From positions 1 through 61,336 of the forward strand of contig CAJUEX010000016.1 in the NCBI GenBank assembly GCA_910585715.1: a DNA stretch of 61,336 nucleotides. Direction: 5' to 3'. The stretch is from an uncultured Lachnospiraceae bacterium. GTDB taxonomy: Bacteria > Bacillota > Clostridia > Lachnospirales > Lachnospiraceae. This document shows positions 1-8,111 of this stretch, piece after piece. Below the pieces are notes generated by a model that saw only the letters and a program-made list of their open reading frames with translations, did not search any database and was not told the origin of the DNA. A program made the translations under genes and the position numbers. The stretch's first letter is position 1, and each line of letters starts with the position of its first letter.

Positions 1-52
1 TTCTGCCAGTTTCTACGTCCTCAAATCCAAAACCCGCAGGCTGAACTGTTAC
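1..52 (-). repeat. Short palindromic (MITE-like) element, cut by window edge
   Basis: Bases 3-52 are the exact reverse complement of 6559-6608, the body of the complete 63-bp element at 6559-6621. The inverted end (CTGAACTGTTAC at 41-52) is present; the other end lies outside the window or has diverged. The terminal GTTAC supplies the TAA stop codon (49-51 on the minus strand) of the amidase/GH25 gene, so the insertion defines that gene's 3' end. Confidence 0.8.
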
Positions 53-2226
53 GAAAAATATAAATTGATGTCCACATTTCCCGAAACTCCGGGCACTGTG
101 CCCTTTTCCGTATACTGCCACATTTTATATTCGTACGGGTACAATGGTTTTTCCTGATAATCCGCATACCAGAGCTCATAGTCGGACAGCTTTTCCAGAC
201 GCAGCACTGTGGTAAGCCTTTTGGCATTGGCATAAATCATCGGAATATAGCCGGACTGTTTAATCCTCTCGCAAAATGCTATGGTAATATCGGTCAGCTC
301 CGCAGGGGTCAAATCATCTGTTCTGGCATCTGCATAATAAATAGGTTCTGTATCAAATACGATGGGCATATCGATACTCCGGCCCTCCAGCGCCTTTAGT
401 ACAAATTCCGCTTCTTCCACCGCTTCCTCCTGTGTAACTGCCGATGAGAAAAAGTACACTCCTGTTCTCAGGCCTGCCGCCTGTGCATTTTGCAGATTGT
501 CATAAAACCTTTCATCCATTACCATTTCTCCGGATTCATAGCCTCTGATTCCAAGCCGTATCATGACAAATTCCATTCCGCTTTCCTTTACTGCCTGCCA
601 GTCAACGCTGCCCTGAAACTTAGACACATCAATTCCCCGGATTGCAACAGTCCCTTTATCGTCCCTGTATGCCTTATAACCGTTTTCTTCCGTAAGAAAG
701 CTGAAATCATACTGGTTTCTGGGCACGTTTTCCAGCGTTTCCACCCTCAGGTAGCCTTCTGCTATATCATATACGATTTCGGTCTGTTTCTTCTGTTCCA
801 GCAATACATTTGCCTCTTCCTGAGACATTTTATCGTCTTCTTTCAAAAAGCTTTCCAACAAAACCGGTTCCTGCTCTTCTTTTACCGGCTCTTCTAAGGC
901 AGTTTCCTCATGTCCTGTTGCCGCAATTGTCTCCACTCTGTCCTTTGCCTGATTCTGCACATACAGGTGAATGCCATTAACAGCCCCGAAAAGCAAAAGG
1001 ATTGTTATCATATAAACCGCAAGCGCAGCTTTTATCTTTTCTCTCTTCCCCCGGACATGCAGCGTGACTCCCAGTAAAAAAGCGATAATAAGTGCCATCA
1101 CAAGGAAAATGGACATATTCTTTCTATATTCAGAAAGGGCAGCTTCATCACTCCTCCAAAAAAAATCTGCAAAAGAATGTTCTTCCCCCTGCTGTTTTTC
1201 TTCCTGCAAAGCTTCCTCCCCGGTCTCCTCTTCTCCTGTTTCCTCTTCCAATACCGGCTCTCCGAATTTTAACAGATTCGTTTCGCTTCCTACCGTATGT
1301 CCGTTATATATTTTGGCAACCAGCCGGTCGCCCTGCCTGATTCCTTTTATGCTGATTATCATGCTGCTGTCGCTTCCCTGCCAGGGCAGCAGCTCCGAGT
1401 AAGTCTCTCCTCCGTCCAAGCTGTAGGAATAATAGGCAATTTTGCTTTCTTCTTCCCTTGCAGAAAGCAGGAAGCCGGCAGTTACCTCCTGCTCTTTTCC
1501 TTCTTCACCCGAATAAGTCTCTGTAGAAGAAATCATGGTTATTCTGGCATCTACCGGTCCTGTGGCATCGCTTCCTATTGGTTCCTCCGGTATATAATAG
1601 CCATTTTTTACATAAGAGCTGTAATCCACTCCCAGCTCTTCTGACGCAAGCCCATAATATTTTGCTACTGCTCTTGCGTCCAACTGTCCGAATCTTTGTA
1701 AGTCTTCCGTAGTTTCTATGTATGGAATATCCGTTTTATAATCTGCATAACAGTGTTCCACTATCACGGCAGGAATACCCAGTTCCTCCGATTCTCTTAT
1801 AATTCCGTAATAATCCGTGCCCCTGTCATTGAGTCTGGTCTTTACTCCTCTTGTATGAAGGCCGATTCCTTCAAATTCTTCTAAAAATATATCTCCCATG
1901 GAACGCATCTGTCGATAGGCAAGCCCCTTGGACGGAATCCATACTTCAGAGCCAAAATTCGTGTGCTCTTCAGACATATTAAAATGAAGGCTGATGAGAA
2001 CATCAGCCCCTGCTTCCTTTCCATAAGCGGCACGCTCCTTTAATGACATGCCCCTTGCATCTTCATTTGTCAGGTATACGTTTACATTGTCATATTTTAA
2101 AAGCTCTTCCCGCATGGCATTGGCAACAATCAGATTCATTTCCTTTTCTATGTGCCCATTATAATCAAGCCCCAGATTGTCTCCGCCATGTCCCGGGTCT
2201 AATACAATAGTAATTCCATCTGGCAT
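49..2226 (-). CDS. Bifunctional N-acetylmuramoyl-L-alanine amidase / GH25 lysozyme, membrane-embedded
   Basis: This protein of about 725 residues has two peptidoglycan hydrolase domains. Residues ~5-195 are an Amidase_3 zinc domain (DPGHGG near 12-17, Glu ~28, SLHFN His ~81, catalytic VEH Glu ~157). Residues ~525-725 are a GH25 muramidase (GIDVSKFQG with Asp ~533, FDTEP Asp/Glu ~625-627, WQYT near the end). Between them lie an Ig-like stretch (~225-325), an acidic linker and two membrane segments (~372-390 and ~402-420) separated by a short basic loop. ATG 2226 is preferred over the in-frame GTG at 2232. There is no N-terminal signal peptide, although both domains must reach the wall; the basic loop predicts both ends outside. 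It should cut both the amide and the glycan bonds of the wall. The stop codon lies inside a repeat element. It follows the DUF1836 gene after 16 nt, so the two are probably co-transcribed. Confidence 0.88.
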   Translation of the reverse strand: MPDGITIVLDPGHGGDNLGLDYNGHIEKEMNLIVANAMREELLKYDNVNVYLTNEDARGMSLKERAAYGKEAGADVLISLHFNMSEEHTNFGSEVWIPSKGLAYRQMRSMGDIFLEEFEGIGLHTRGVKTRLNDRGTDYYGIIRESEELGIPAVIVEHCYADYKTDIPYIETTEDLQRFGQLDARAVAKYYGLASEELGVDYSSYVKNGYYIPEEPIGSDATGPVDARITMISSTETYSGEEGKEQEVTAGFLLSAREEESKIAYYSYSLDGGETYSELLPWQGSDSSMIISIKGIRQGDRLVAKIYNGHTVGSETNLLKFGEPVLEEETGEEETGEEALQEEKQQGEEHSFADFFWRSDEAALSEYRKNMSIFLVMALIIAFLLGVTLHVRGKREKIKAALAVYMITILLLFGAVNGIHLYVQNQAKDRVETIAATGHEETALEEPVKEEQEPVLLESFLKEDDKMSQEEANVLLEQKKQTEIVYDIAEGYLRVETLENVPRNQYDFSFLTEENGYKAYRDDKGTVAIRGIDVSKFQGSVDWQAVKESGMEFVMIRLGIRGYESGEMVMDERFYDNLQNAQAAGLRTGVYFFSSAVTQEEAVEEAEFVLKALEGRSIDMPIVFDTEPIYYADARTDDLTPAELTDITIAFCERIKQSGYIPMIYANAKRLTTVLRLEKLSDYELWYADYQEKPLYPYEYKMWQYTEKGTVPGVSGNVDINLYFS

Positions 2227-2242
2227 ATTCACTAATCACTTT

Positions 2243-2893
2243 CTATTTTTCTTTATTCTTTTCCTTCGGCTCCTTCTTTCCTGCCGGCTGTCCTTCATCC
2301 TTAGACTTTTCCATATTATCAATCATTTTCTCAATCATCTGTTTTTTAACATATACGTCAAAGCTCAACATGCAGATAAAAGCAAACTGACGCAGAAATT
2401 CCCTGCTTTCCTCAGGCGCCTCTGAAAAAGTCTCTTCCGCCTTACCAAACTTTTCAGAAACATCTTTTTTCATCCGTTCTATTTCTGCTCTTTCCAGACT
2501 GAAGACCTCATTATAGATGTCCTCTAAGCCAAAGCTTTCCTTTTCATAGAAAAACCGTTCCGTTAAAGGCTCCAACAGCTTGCTGATATCACCTATGGAT
2601 AAGATTCCTTTAAAATAGTATATAAAAATAAGCAGAAGCATATGTTCCTTTGTATACTTCTTTTTTACGGGAGGCGGCAGTAAATTATTTTTCGCATAAT
2701 TATTTATCATGGTTTTCGTCAGGATTTTATCCTCCTCCGGATGCCTTGCCGTGCCTTTCATCTTCGTATCCATGAATGTGGTGACCTGATCCATGTATAA
2801 ATCTATGTTGGGAATGTCTTCTGTCTTTACATAATCAATCTGTTCCAGACTGTCAAGTATGCTGTTCAATAAATCTTCTGTTACTATTTTCAT
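2243..2893 (-). CDS. DUF1836 family protein
   Basis: A 216-residue cytosolic protein. The central part (TKTMINNYAKNN, LLPPPVKKKYTKEHM, ILSIGDISKLL) has the pattern of DUF1836, a Firmicute family whose N-terminal half resembles a MerR/helix-turn-helix fold. Its biochemical role is unknown. The C-terminus is a charged, lysine/glutamate-rich tail. The ATG at 2893 follows a GGGGTG-type ribosome site. It is the first gene of a likely two-gene unit with the wall hydrolase. A regulatory or division-linked role is only a guess from its fold and neighbour. Confidence 0.75.
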   Translation of the reverse strand: MKIVTEDLLNSILDSLEQIDYVKTEDIPNIDLYMDQVTTFMDTKMKGTARHPEEDKILTKTMINNYAKNNLLPPPVKKKYTKEHMLLLIFIYYFKGILSIGDISKLLEPLTERFFYEKESFGLEDIYNEVFSLERAEIERMKKDVSEKFGKAEETFSEAPEESREFLRQFAFICMLSFDVYVKKQMIEKMIDNMEKSKDEGQPAGKKEPKEKNKEK

Positions 2894-2995
2894 CTGTTTT
2901 CACCCCTTCACTAGATTATACGGTATTTAAAACTATTTGTAAACATACAAAGTTTTCCCATATGCCTATGTAAAAATAGGACCCGATTTTTTCCC

Positions 2996-3023
2996 TTGCA
3001 TTTCCCCCATAATTTGTTATACT
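2996..3023 (+). promoter_or_regulatory. Sigma-A-type promoter for tRNA-Ser
   Basis: TTGCAT at 2996-3001 and TATACT at 3018-3023 are separated by 16 bp and lie about 40 bp upstream of the tRNA-Ser gene. Confidence 0.6.
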
Positions 3024-3062
3024 GTTTTAGTGGAATATTTTTTTTATTCCGCTTATAAATCC

Positions 3063-3146
3063 GGAGGATTGTCCGAGTGGTTTAAGGTGCAGCTCTCGAA
3101 AAGCTGTGTGCCCCTGGCACCGAGGGTTCGAATCCCTTGTCCTCCG
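3063..3146 (+). tRNA. tRNA-Ser (anticodon CGA)
   Basis: The sequence folds as a class II tRNA. The acceptor stem pairs GGAGGAT with GTCCTCC, the anticodon stem pairs CAGCT with AGCTG around loop CTCGAAA (anticodon CGA, reading UCG), a long variable arm follows, and the T-arm carries GGTTCGAATCC. CCA is not encoded. A T-run follows immediately. The PHP gene begins about 20 bp downstream and may be partly co-transcribed. Confidence 0.95.
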
Positions 3147-3166
3147 TTTTTTGATTGGAGATTACT

Positions 3167-3874
3167 ATGAAGTACGTACTGGATATGCACACCCACACCA
3201 TAGCCAGCGGTCATGCTTATAACACTATAGTGGAAATGGCTGCCGCCGCTAAGGAAAAGGGGCTCATGCTGCTGGGCATTACGGAACATGCCCCCAGCAT
3301 GCCCGGCACTTGTCACGAATACTACTTTCAGAATCTGAAAGCTTTAGACAGGAATGGCTATGCCCTTCCTCTTTTATTTGGAGTGGAACTGAATATTTTA
3401 GATACAGACGGCAGCGTGGATATGAAGCAGGAGTTGTTGTCCACTATGGATATTGCAATTGCAAGCCTGCACCCTCCCTGCATTCCTTTTATGGATAAAG
3501 CAGATACTACCAGGGCAGTCTTAAATGTTATGAAAAATCCCCACATCCATATTATAGGTCATCTGGACGACGGGCGTTTTCCTGTGGATTATGAGGAAAT
3601 TGCAAGAGCAGCCAGGGATACAAAGACACTGTTAGAGGTGAACAATTCTTCTCTGGCGCCCGGAAGCTTTCGTCCAAATGCCAGGGAAAATTACAAAATC
3701 ATGCTGGCTGCCTGCGAAAAACATCAGGTTCCCGTTATTTTAAATTCTGATGCCCACACAGATACCAATATAGGTAACTGCTGCTATTCCGGGCCGTTGA
3801 TACTGGAAACCGGATTCCCGGAAGAACTTATTGTAAACAGCTCTGTAGAAAAATTCAAACAGGCACTAAAATAA
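3167..3874 (+). CDS. PHP-domain phosphoesterase (YcdX/histidinol-phosphatase-like)
   Basis: A 235-residue protein of the polymerase-and-histidinol-phosphatase (PHP) superfamily. The metal ligands are visible: DMHTHT (His-x-His, ~6-11), GITEHAP (~45), GVELNI (Glu), IASLHPP (~98), IIGHLDDGRF (~130) and ILNSDAHTD near the C-terminus. The size and motif spacing match the YcdX-like subgroup of hydrolases rather than HisK, and the physiological substrate is unknown. ATG 3167 is chosen because TTGGAG lies 7 bp upstream; the in-frame TTG at 3155 has no ribosome site. It is a single gene between tRNA-Ser and a long palindromic element that begins 2 bp after the stop codon. Confidence 0.85.
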   Translation: MKYVLDMHTHTIASGHAYNTIVEMAAAAKEKGLMLLGITEHAPSMPGTCHEYYFQNLKALDRNGYALPLLFGVELNILDTDGSVDMKQELLSTMDIAIASLHPPCIPFMDKADTTRAVLNVMKNPHIHIIGHLDDGRFPVDYEEIARAARDTKTLLEVNNSSLAPGSFRPNARENYKIMLAACEKHQVPVILNSDAHTDTNIGNCCYSGPLILETGFPEELIVNSSVEKFKQALK

Positions 3875-3876
3875 TT

Positions 3877-4156
3877 GTAACAGTCCGGATAACAGATTTT
3901 CCCGCCTGTCACGGAAATCAATTTTCAGACGGCAGCTTTCAAGGCAGGCTCCGGAACGGACTCCCCGCAAAAAATGTTTCTGCGTCGCCACGCTCTCGCT
4001 CTGATAAAAACGCAACAGTTCTAAGCTCGAAAATACCTCGCTAAGAACCGGCGATTTTATAAGGGCTCCTTCAGAAATCATTTTTGCGGGGAGCCTGTCC
4101 CGGAGCCTGCCTTGAAAGCTGCCGTCTGAAAATTAATTTCCGTGCCCGACTGTTAC
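3877..4156. repeat. Long palindromic element A (about 280 bp)
   Basis: The ends are inverted: GTAACAGTC at 3877 and GACTGTTAC ending at 4156. Arms of about 70 bp (3900-3973 against 4078-4145) are complementary with few mismatches. The interior core (3974-4077) is nearly the same as that of element B at 7147-7253 and closes on a 7-nt loop, AAAATAC, at 4030-4036. No clear flanking direct repeat is visible here. It begins 2 bp after the PHP stop and ends just before the yerC promoter. There is no coding capacity. Confidence 0.9.
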
Positions 4157-4162
4157 AACCGG

Positions 4163-4191
4163 TTGACGATATATTTTTTCCATGTTACAAT
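4163..4191 (+). promoter_or_regulatory. Promoter of the YerC-like gene
   Basis: TTGACG at 4163-4168, a 17-bp spacer and TACAAT at 4186-4191. It starts 7 bp from the right end of palindromic element A. The leader to the ATG at 4290 is about 90 nt. Confidence 0.65.
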
Positions 4192-4289
4192 TCAATAAGT
4201 TATCACTGTAAAACTTTATTGTATAAAAGTATCCGACGGCGTCCTTTAAACATATGGGCGGTTTCCGTCTGTTTCATCCGGAGGTATCT

Positions 4290-4574
4290 ATGAATAAAAA
4301 ATTAAAAACCGATGCGGTAAATCAACTTTTTGATGCGGTTCTGACTTTGGAAAACCGGGAAGAATGCTATGCTTTCTTTGAGGATTTATGCACAGTGAAC
4401 GAGCTTCTTTCCCTGTCCCAGCGCTTTGAAGTGGCAGCTATGCTCAGACAGCAGAAGACTTATCTGGAAATCGCAGAAAAAACCGGAGCTTCCACCGCCA
4501 CTATCAGCCGTGTGAACCGTTCCTTAAATTATGGCAGCGATGGCTACGAGCTGGTTTTTAACCGAATGAAATAA
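4290..4574 (+). CDS. YerC/YecD family TrpR-like regulator
   Basis: A 94-residue DNA-binding protein of the TrpR-related YerC/YecD family of Firmicutes. The pattern is typical: LTLENREECYAFFEDLCT, then VNELLSLSQRFEVAAML, then a helix-turn-helix (YLEIAEKTGASTATISRVNRSL, about 62-84). Family members are assumed to be transcription factors, but the ligand and targets are not settled. The ATG at 4290 is preceded by GGAGG; longer in-frame readings upstream lack one. It has its own promoter and a strong terminator, so it is monocistronic. Confidence 0.88.
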   Translation: MNKKLKTDAVNQLFDAVLTLENREECYAFFEDLCTVNELLSLSQRFEVAAMLRQQKTYLEIAEKTGASTATISRVNRSLNYGSDGYELVFNRMK

Positions 4575-4587
4575 GAAATTCCAAAAG

Positions 4588-4620
4588 AAAAAAGGGCTGC
4601 TTCTATTTGCGCCCTTTTTT
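4588..4620. terminator. Rho-independent terminator after the YerC-like gene
   Basis: A 10-bp stem (4588-4597 with 4611-4620, AAAAAAGGGC/GCCCTTTTTT) has T-tracts on both strands. It could also end the EIIC-like gene transcribed from the other side. Confidence 0.85.
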
Positions 4621-4688
4621 CATTATATTTATTTATATATTTGCATATCTGCCGTTTCCTTTTAATCTAAAATATGGCTTCCATACAT

Positions 4689-5750
4689 TTACACATTCAG
4701 CTTCATATCCCCTTCCTTTATCCATCCTTTTTTTCTCATAAATTCCGAAATGCCGAGAGACAATACTGCCGGAAGAATAAAATGAAGCACAATGATTTTC
4801 ACAAGCACCACTGCTGCCCCTTCATTTGCTGCCATAGTCTGATAAGTAGTAATTTGTCCTACCAGCCCTGCCGTTCCCATACCGGAACCGGTTGCATTGT
4901 TTTCCATATGGAACAACAGCGTAGAGACAGGTCCTAAAACAGCGCTGGAAATAATGGCAGGCAGCCAGATAACCGGCTTTTTCACTATATTTCCAATCTG
5001 TAGCATGCTGGTGCCAAGTCCCTGTGCCAAAAGGCCGTTCATCTTATTTTCACGGAAGCTGGCAACTGCAAAGCCTATCATATTAGCACAACAGCCTACC
5101 GTGGCAGCTCCTGCTGCCAGACCGGAAAGGTCCAGAATAATACCCAATGCTGCCGAGCTGATTGGCAGCGTTAAAATAATTCCCATTAATACCGAAACGA
5201 TAATACCCATCAAGAACGGTGCCTGTACCGTGCCGGCATTTACGACAGCGCCTAAAAATGCCATGAATTTGGAAATAGGAGGTCCTAAGATAAGTCCTAC
5301 CGCTGAACCGGTTACAATGCAAACGAAAGGAGTTATGAGAATATCCACTTTATTTCCGGATACTACCTTTCCTATGTAAATGCAGGCAAGGGCTGCAATA
5401 AAGGCGCCCAGCGGTTCTCCCGGTCCGGCATATACAATGGTTCCTTCTACTAAAACCGTACCTGCCAAAAGCTTGCTGGCAAATGCGCCCATCATGCCGC
5501 ATGTTGCTGCCGAAGCAATCACAAGAGGGCTGGACTTTAACCGCATTGCAGTTCCTACGCCAATTCCCACTCCTGTTACGCTGGCAGCAACCTTTCCCAT
5601 CACAAAAAGATACTCTCCTATAATGCCGGGAATCAAATTGCCCAGCTGCTGAATAATCGTTCCAATAATCAAAGTGGCAAAAAGTCCGGTTGCCATTCCG
5701 CTTAGCCCTTCAATAAAAATCTCGTTTAAAACCTTTTTTACTGTTTTCAT
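4689..5750 (-). CDS. PTS EIIC-like membrane transporter (PF13303 type), niaR neighbour
   Basis: A 353-residue integral membrane protein with about ten hydrophobic segments rich in Gly/Ala/Ile. It resembles the short stand-alone PTS_EIIC_2 family: an N-terminal amphipathic stretch, then GLFATLIIGTIIQQLGNLIP, repeated GxGxGxA motifs and a conserved CCANMIGFA loop. No EIIA/EIIB partners are encoded nearby, so sugar phosphorylation is doubtful. ATG 5750 is preceded by GAGGAG. It lies 157 bp downstream of niaR on the same strand with a tandem repeat between them. A vitamin (niacin-type) uptake role is an inference from this neighbour; an unknown solute is equally possible. Confidence 0.7.
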   Translation of the reverse strand: MKTVKKVLNEIFIEGLSGMATGLFATLIIGTIIQQLGNLIPGIIGEYLFVMGKVAASVTGVGIGVGTAMRLKSSPLVIASAATCGMMGAFASKLLAGTVLVEGTIVYAGPGEPLGAFIAALACIYIGKVVSGNKVDILITPFVCIVTGSAVGLILGPPISKFMAFLGAVVNAGTVQAPFLMGIIVSVLMGIILTLPISSAALGIILDLSGLAAGAATVGCCANMIGFAVASFRENKMNGLLAQGLGTSMLQIGNIVKKPVIWLPAIISSAVLGPVSTLLFHMENNATGSGMGTAGLVGQITTYQTMAANEGAAVVLVKIIVLHFILPAVLSLGISEFMRKKGWIKEGDMKLNV

Positions 5751-5861
5751 ATGTTCTCCTCTTTTCCGACCAGTTAAATTACAATTTCATCTGACATCAG
5801 GCATATGGCTTCGTGTGTTCTTCCAGCTGTTTGATCTTTCACCTTCAAATATTCATTCCAC

Positions 5862-5885
5862 TGTCTTGTCAGTTGTCTTGTCAGT
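5862..5885. promoter_or_regulatory. Tandem 12-bp repeat, candidate operator
   Basis: TGTCTTGTCAGT occurs twice head to tail at 5862-5873 and 5874-5885, in the gap between niaR and the EIIC-like gene. The position suits a NiaR operator for the downstream gene. I did not match it to a known NiaR motif. Confidence 0.4.
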
Positions 5886-5907
5886 CAAATGCAAGAATAA
5901 CATATTT

Positions 5908-6429
5908 CTATTCTTTTATCAAGTATCCTTTCTCTAAAAGCTTTCTTTCTATCTGATTGAGTATATCCTCACTGGCAGCCTCTACTGTATGATAGTGAAT
6001 CCCGTCCGTCAGTACATTCAAAGTTTTGCTAGTACTGTTTTTACATTTATTTACAAAATTATCTGCATCCTGCCTGCTGCCGATAATTAAATCAACCGTA
6101 ATCTGCCCGTATATTTCATGCTCCACTACCACATCCAATACCTTTCCGCCAAAGTCCACGATTGTATAAAACTCCTCCAGAATATCGGAATCCCTGTGTT
6201 TTACCTTTATGGTTCTCTTACATTTGCTCTCTTCTTCCTGTTCACAAAAATAGACATAGCCTTTGTTTGTTGCCAGTATATTTTTATGAAAAGCCCTGAG
6301 TAGCGCAATATCCTGAACGATTACCTGCCGGCTCACTTCAAGTTCCCTTGCCAGTTCCGTACCGGATATAGGCTCTTTCCCGGCTTTCAGTCTATTTAAT
6401 ATCTGTTTTCTTCTTTCTTCTCCATACAT
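5908..6429 (-). CDS. niaR: Niacin-responsive transcriptional repressor NiaR
   Basis: A 173-residue protein with an N-terminal winged HTH_11 domain (ISGTELARELEVSRQVIVQDIALLRA, ~21-47) and a C-terminal 3H domain. The three signature histidines appear as DVVVEHEIYGQ (~104), GIHYHTVEA (~148-150) and neighbours. NiaR (YrxA) represses NAD biosynthesis and niacin salvage genes when nicotinate is available, with a metal bound by the 3H domain. No nadABC genes are in this window. The downstream EIIC-like gene is the obvious candidate target. Start ATG 6429 opens MYGEERRKQIL, typical of the family. Confidence 0.9.
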   Translation of the reverse strand: MYGEERRKQILNRLKAGKEPISGTELARELEVSRQVIVQDIALLRAFHKNILATNKGYVYFCEQEEESKCKRTIKVKHRDSDILEEFYTIVDFGGKVLDVVVEHEIYGQITVDLIIGSRQDADNFVNKCKNSTSKTLNVLTDGIHYHTVEAASEDILNQIERKLLEKGYLIKE

Positions 6430-6558
6430 AAATAATACCTCAAATCCTTTAACACATATTCCAATACCTGTTGCAGCCTCATCATAAATACATAAGACCC
6501 ACTCTATATATTAACCAATAACCAGCCTCATTTGTCAAGTTTTCCCCGCTTCCGAATC

Positions 6559-6621
6559 GTAACAGTTCAGCCTGCGGGTTTTGGATTTGAGGACGTAGAA
6601 ACTGGCAGGCTGAACTGTTAC
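6559..6621. repeat. Short palindromic (MITE-like) element, complete 63-bp copy
   Basis: It has perfect 17-bp inverted ends (GTAACAGTTCAGCCTGC and its complement). It is flanked by TCCGAATC (6551-6558) and TCCAAATC (6622-6629), a 7/8 direct repeat that looks like a target-site duplication. The interior is the same as the window-edge copy at 3-52. Confidence 0.9.
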
Positions 6622-6649
6622 TCCAAATCCACTTTTTAAAAAATTTTTC

Positions 6650-6678
6650 TTTACTTTTCATTGTTTCTATGCTATCCT
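6650..6678 (+). promoter_or_regulatory. Cold-shock gene promoter
   Basis: TTTACT at 6650-6655, a 17-bp spacer and TATCCT at 6673-6678. The leader is about 40 nt, short for a cold-shock mRNA. Confidence 0.5.
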
Positions 6679-6724
6679 AACTTTGTTGCACGTCAACAAG
6701 ATATTATTTTTTGGAGGTACTAAA

Positions 6725-6925
6725 ATGAATAAAGGTACAGTAAAATGGTTTAACAACCAAAAAGGTTACGGATTTATCTCTGACGAGCAGGGTAATGACG
6801 TATTCGTTCACTATTCAGGACTTAACATGGAAGGTTTCAAATCTTTAGAAGAAGGCGCTGCTGTTGAGTATGAAGTAGTAAACGGTGAAAAAGGACCTCA
6901 GGCAGTAAACGTTACAAAGTTATAA
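6725..6925 (+). CDS. Cold-shock protein (CspA family)
   Basis: A 66-residue single cold-shock domain. It opens MNKGTVKWFNNQKGYGFI, carries RNP1 (KGYGFI, 13-18) and RNP2 (VFVHY, ~28-32), and ends GPQAVNVTKL. It binds single-stranded nucleic acid and melts RNA structure. The ATG at 6725 follows TTGGAGG by 7 nt; the upstream in-frame start at 6683 would add residues foreign to the family. Monocistronic, with its own promoter and terminator. Confidence 0.95.
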   Translation: MNKGTVKWFNNQKGYGFISDEQGNDVFVHYSGLNMEGFKSLEEGAAVEYEVVNGEKGPQAVNVTKL

Positions 6926-7052
6926 GAAACGTTTCCCAGTTCCTTACAAGCATTAATCAGTTTTTCGATGTGCCTTTTTGAAATATAAATTTTAAAGTAG
7001 ATTTTGAATTTAGTTTTGAATAAGCAATATTGTTTTAACGGATTAAAAGAAG

Positions 7053-7076
7053 ACCGGTCATTTCGACCGGTTTTTT
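7053..7076 (+). terminator. Terminator after the cold-shock gene
   Basis: A 7-bp stem ACCGGTC/GACCGGT (7053-7059 with 7065-7071) and a run of T at 7071-7076. Confidence 0.85.
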
Positions 7077-7088
7077 CTTTATAACGAT

Positions 7089-7312
7089 GTAATAGTTCAG
7101 CCCTCAGCTTTCCCACACAGGAGCCGGAACCGGATGCAGACAGAAAATGTTTCTACATCGCCACGCTCTCGCTCTGATAAAAACGCAACAGTGCTAAGCT
7201 CGAAAGAACCTCGCTAAGCACTGGCGTTTTTATAAGGGCTCCTTTAGAAATCATTTTCCGCCTGCATCCGGTTCCGGCTCCTGTGTGGGAGAGCTGAGGG
7301 CTGAACTGCTAC
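7089..7312. repeat. Long palindromic element B with 8-bp target duplication
   Basis: The ends are GTAATAGTTCAG and CTGAACTGCTAC. The exact 8-bp direct repeat ATAACGAT flanks them at 7081-7088 and 7313-7320. Outer arms of about 55 bp (around 7098-7150 against 7254-7303) are self-complementary but unrelated in sequence to element A's arms. The core 7147-7253 matches element A and closes on loop AAAGAAC (7203-7209). The right flanking repeat overlaps the first base of the hisA stop codon. Confidence 0.93.
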
Positions 7313-7319
7313 ATAACGA

Positions 7320-8111
7320 TTATAAAACTCTCCTACTGCCCTCCATAAAGGAAAGCACCTCTTCCAGCTTCATATTCCCGCCGAATAAATCCAATGCGCT
7401 TCCAATAGTAGCATTGACCTTACCCTTTCCAAGCTTGTCAAGCAGCTCCAAATCCTGAAAGCTATGAATACCTCCTGCATAAGTAACGGTCTTCTTCCCC
7501 CAGTCCCCCAACATGCCTGCCACTTCTTCTTCAATCCCCTCTGCTTTTCCCTCCACGTCCACAGCATGTACCAGAAATTCATCACAGTATTCCGAAAAGA
7601 AATCCAGCGTTTTTTCCGATAAAATCATTTGAGTGAACTTCTGCCATCTGTCCGTTACAATAAAATACTTTCCGTCCTTTTTCCGACAGCTTAAATCAAT
7701 CACAAGGCGTTCCTTTGAAACAACATCCCTTATTTTTTTCAGATGCCCTATATCCACCTTACCGTCCCGAAACACATAAGATGTGACTATTACATGGGAA
7801 GCGCCCGCATGAATAAACTCCATGGCATTTTCCGGCGTAATGCCTCCTCCTGCCTGAAGTCCCATGGGATAGCTGCTCAATGCCCTTACTGCCTGTTCCC
7901 TGGTGCTTTCATAATAAGGGCTGTCTTTTCCGTTTAATAAAATCACATGGCCTCCCCGGATTCCTTTTTTTTCATAAAGTTTTGCATAAAAGGCGCTGTC
8001 GAAACCGGATACAAAATTTTCTTTTGCAAAGTCCGATTCATCCAAAAGAGAGCCGCCGACAATTTGTTTTACCTTTCCATTATGTATGTCTATACATGGC
8101 CGAAATTCCAT
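7320..8111 (-). CDS. hisA: Eukaryotic-type HisA, ProFAR isomerase
   Basis: A 263-residue TIM-barrel enzyme converting ProFAR to PRFAR in histidine synthesis. It matches the fungal/eukaryotic-type HisA branch (about 260 residues) rather than the usual ~240-residue bacterial form: FRPCIDIHNGKVKQIVGG at the start with catalytic Asp 8, LQAGGGITPENA (~90), VIDLSCRKKDGKYFIVTD mid-protein, then TYAGGIHSFQDLELL (~215). It stands alone with no other his genes nearby. The start at 8111 is followed directly by the conserved MEFRPCIDIH. A palindromic element abuts its stop codon. Confidence 0.88.
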   Translation of the reverse strand: MEFRPCIDIHNGKVKQIVGGSLLDESDFAKENFVSGFDSAFYAKLYEKKGIRGGHVILLNGKDSPYYESTREQAVRALSSYPMGLQAGGGITPENAMEFIHAGASHVIVTSYVFRDGKVDIGHLKKIRDVVSKERLVIDLSCRKKDGKYFIVTDRWQKFTQMILSEKTLDFFSEYCDEFLVHAVDVEGKAEGIEEEVAGMLGDWGKKTVTYAGGIHSFQDLELLDKLGKGKVNATIGSALDLFGGNMKLEEVLSFMEGSRRVL

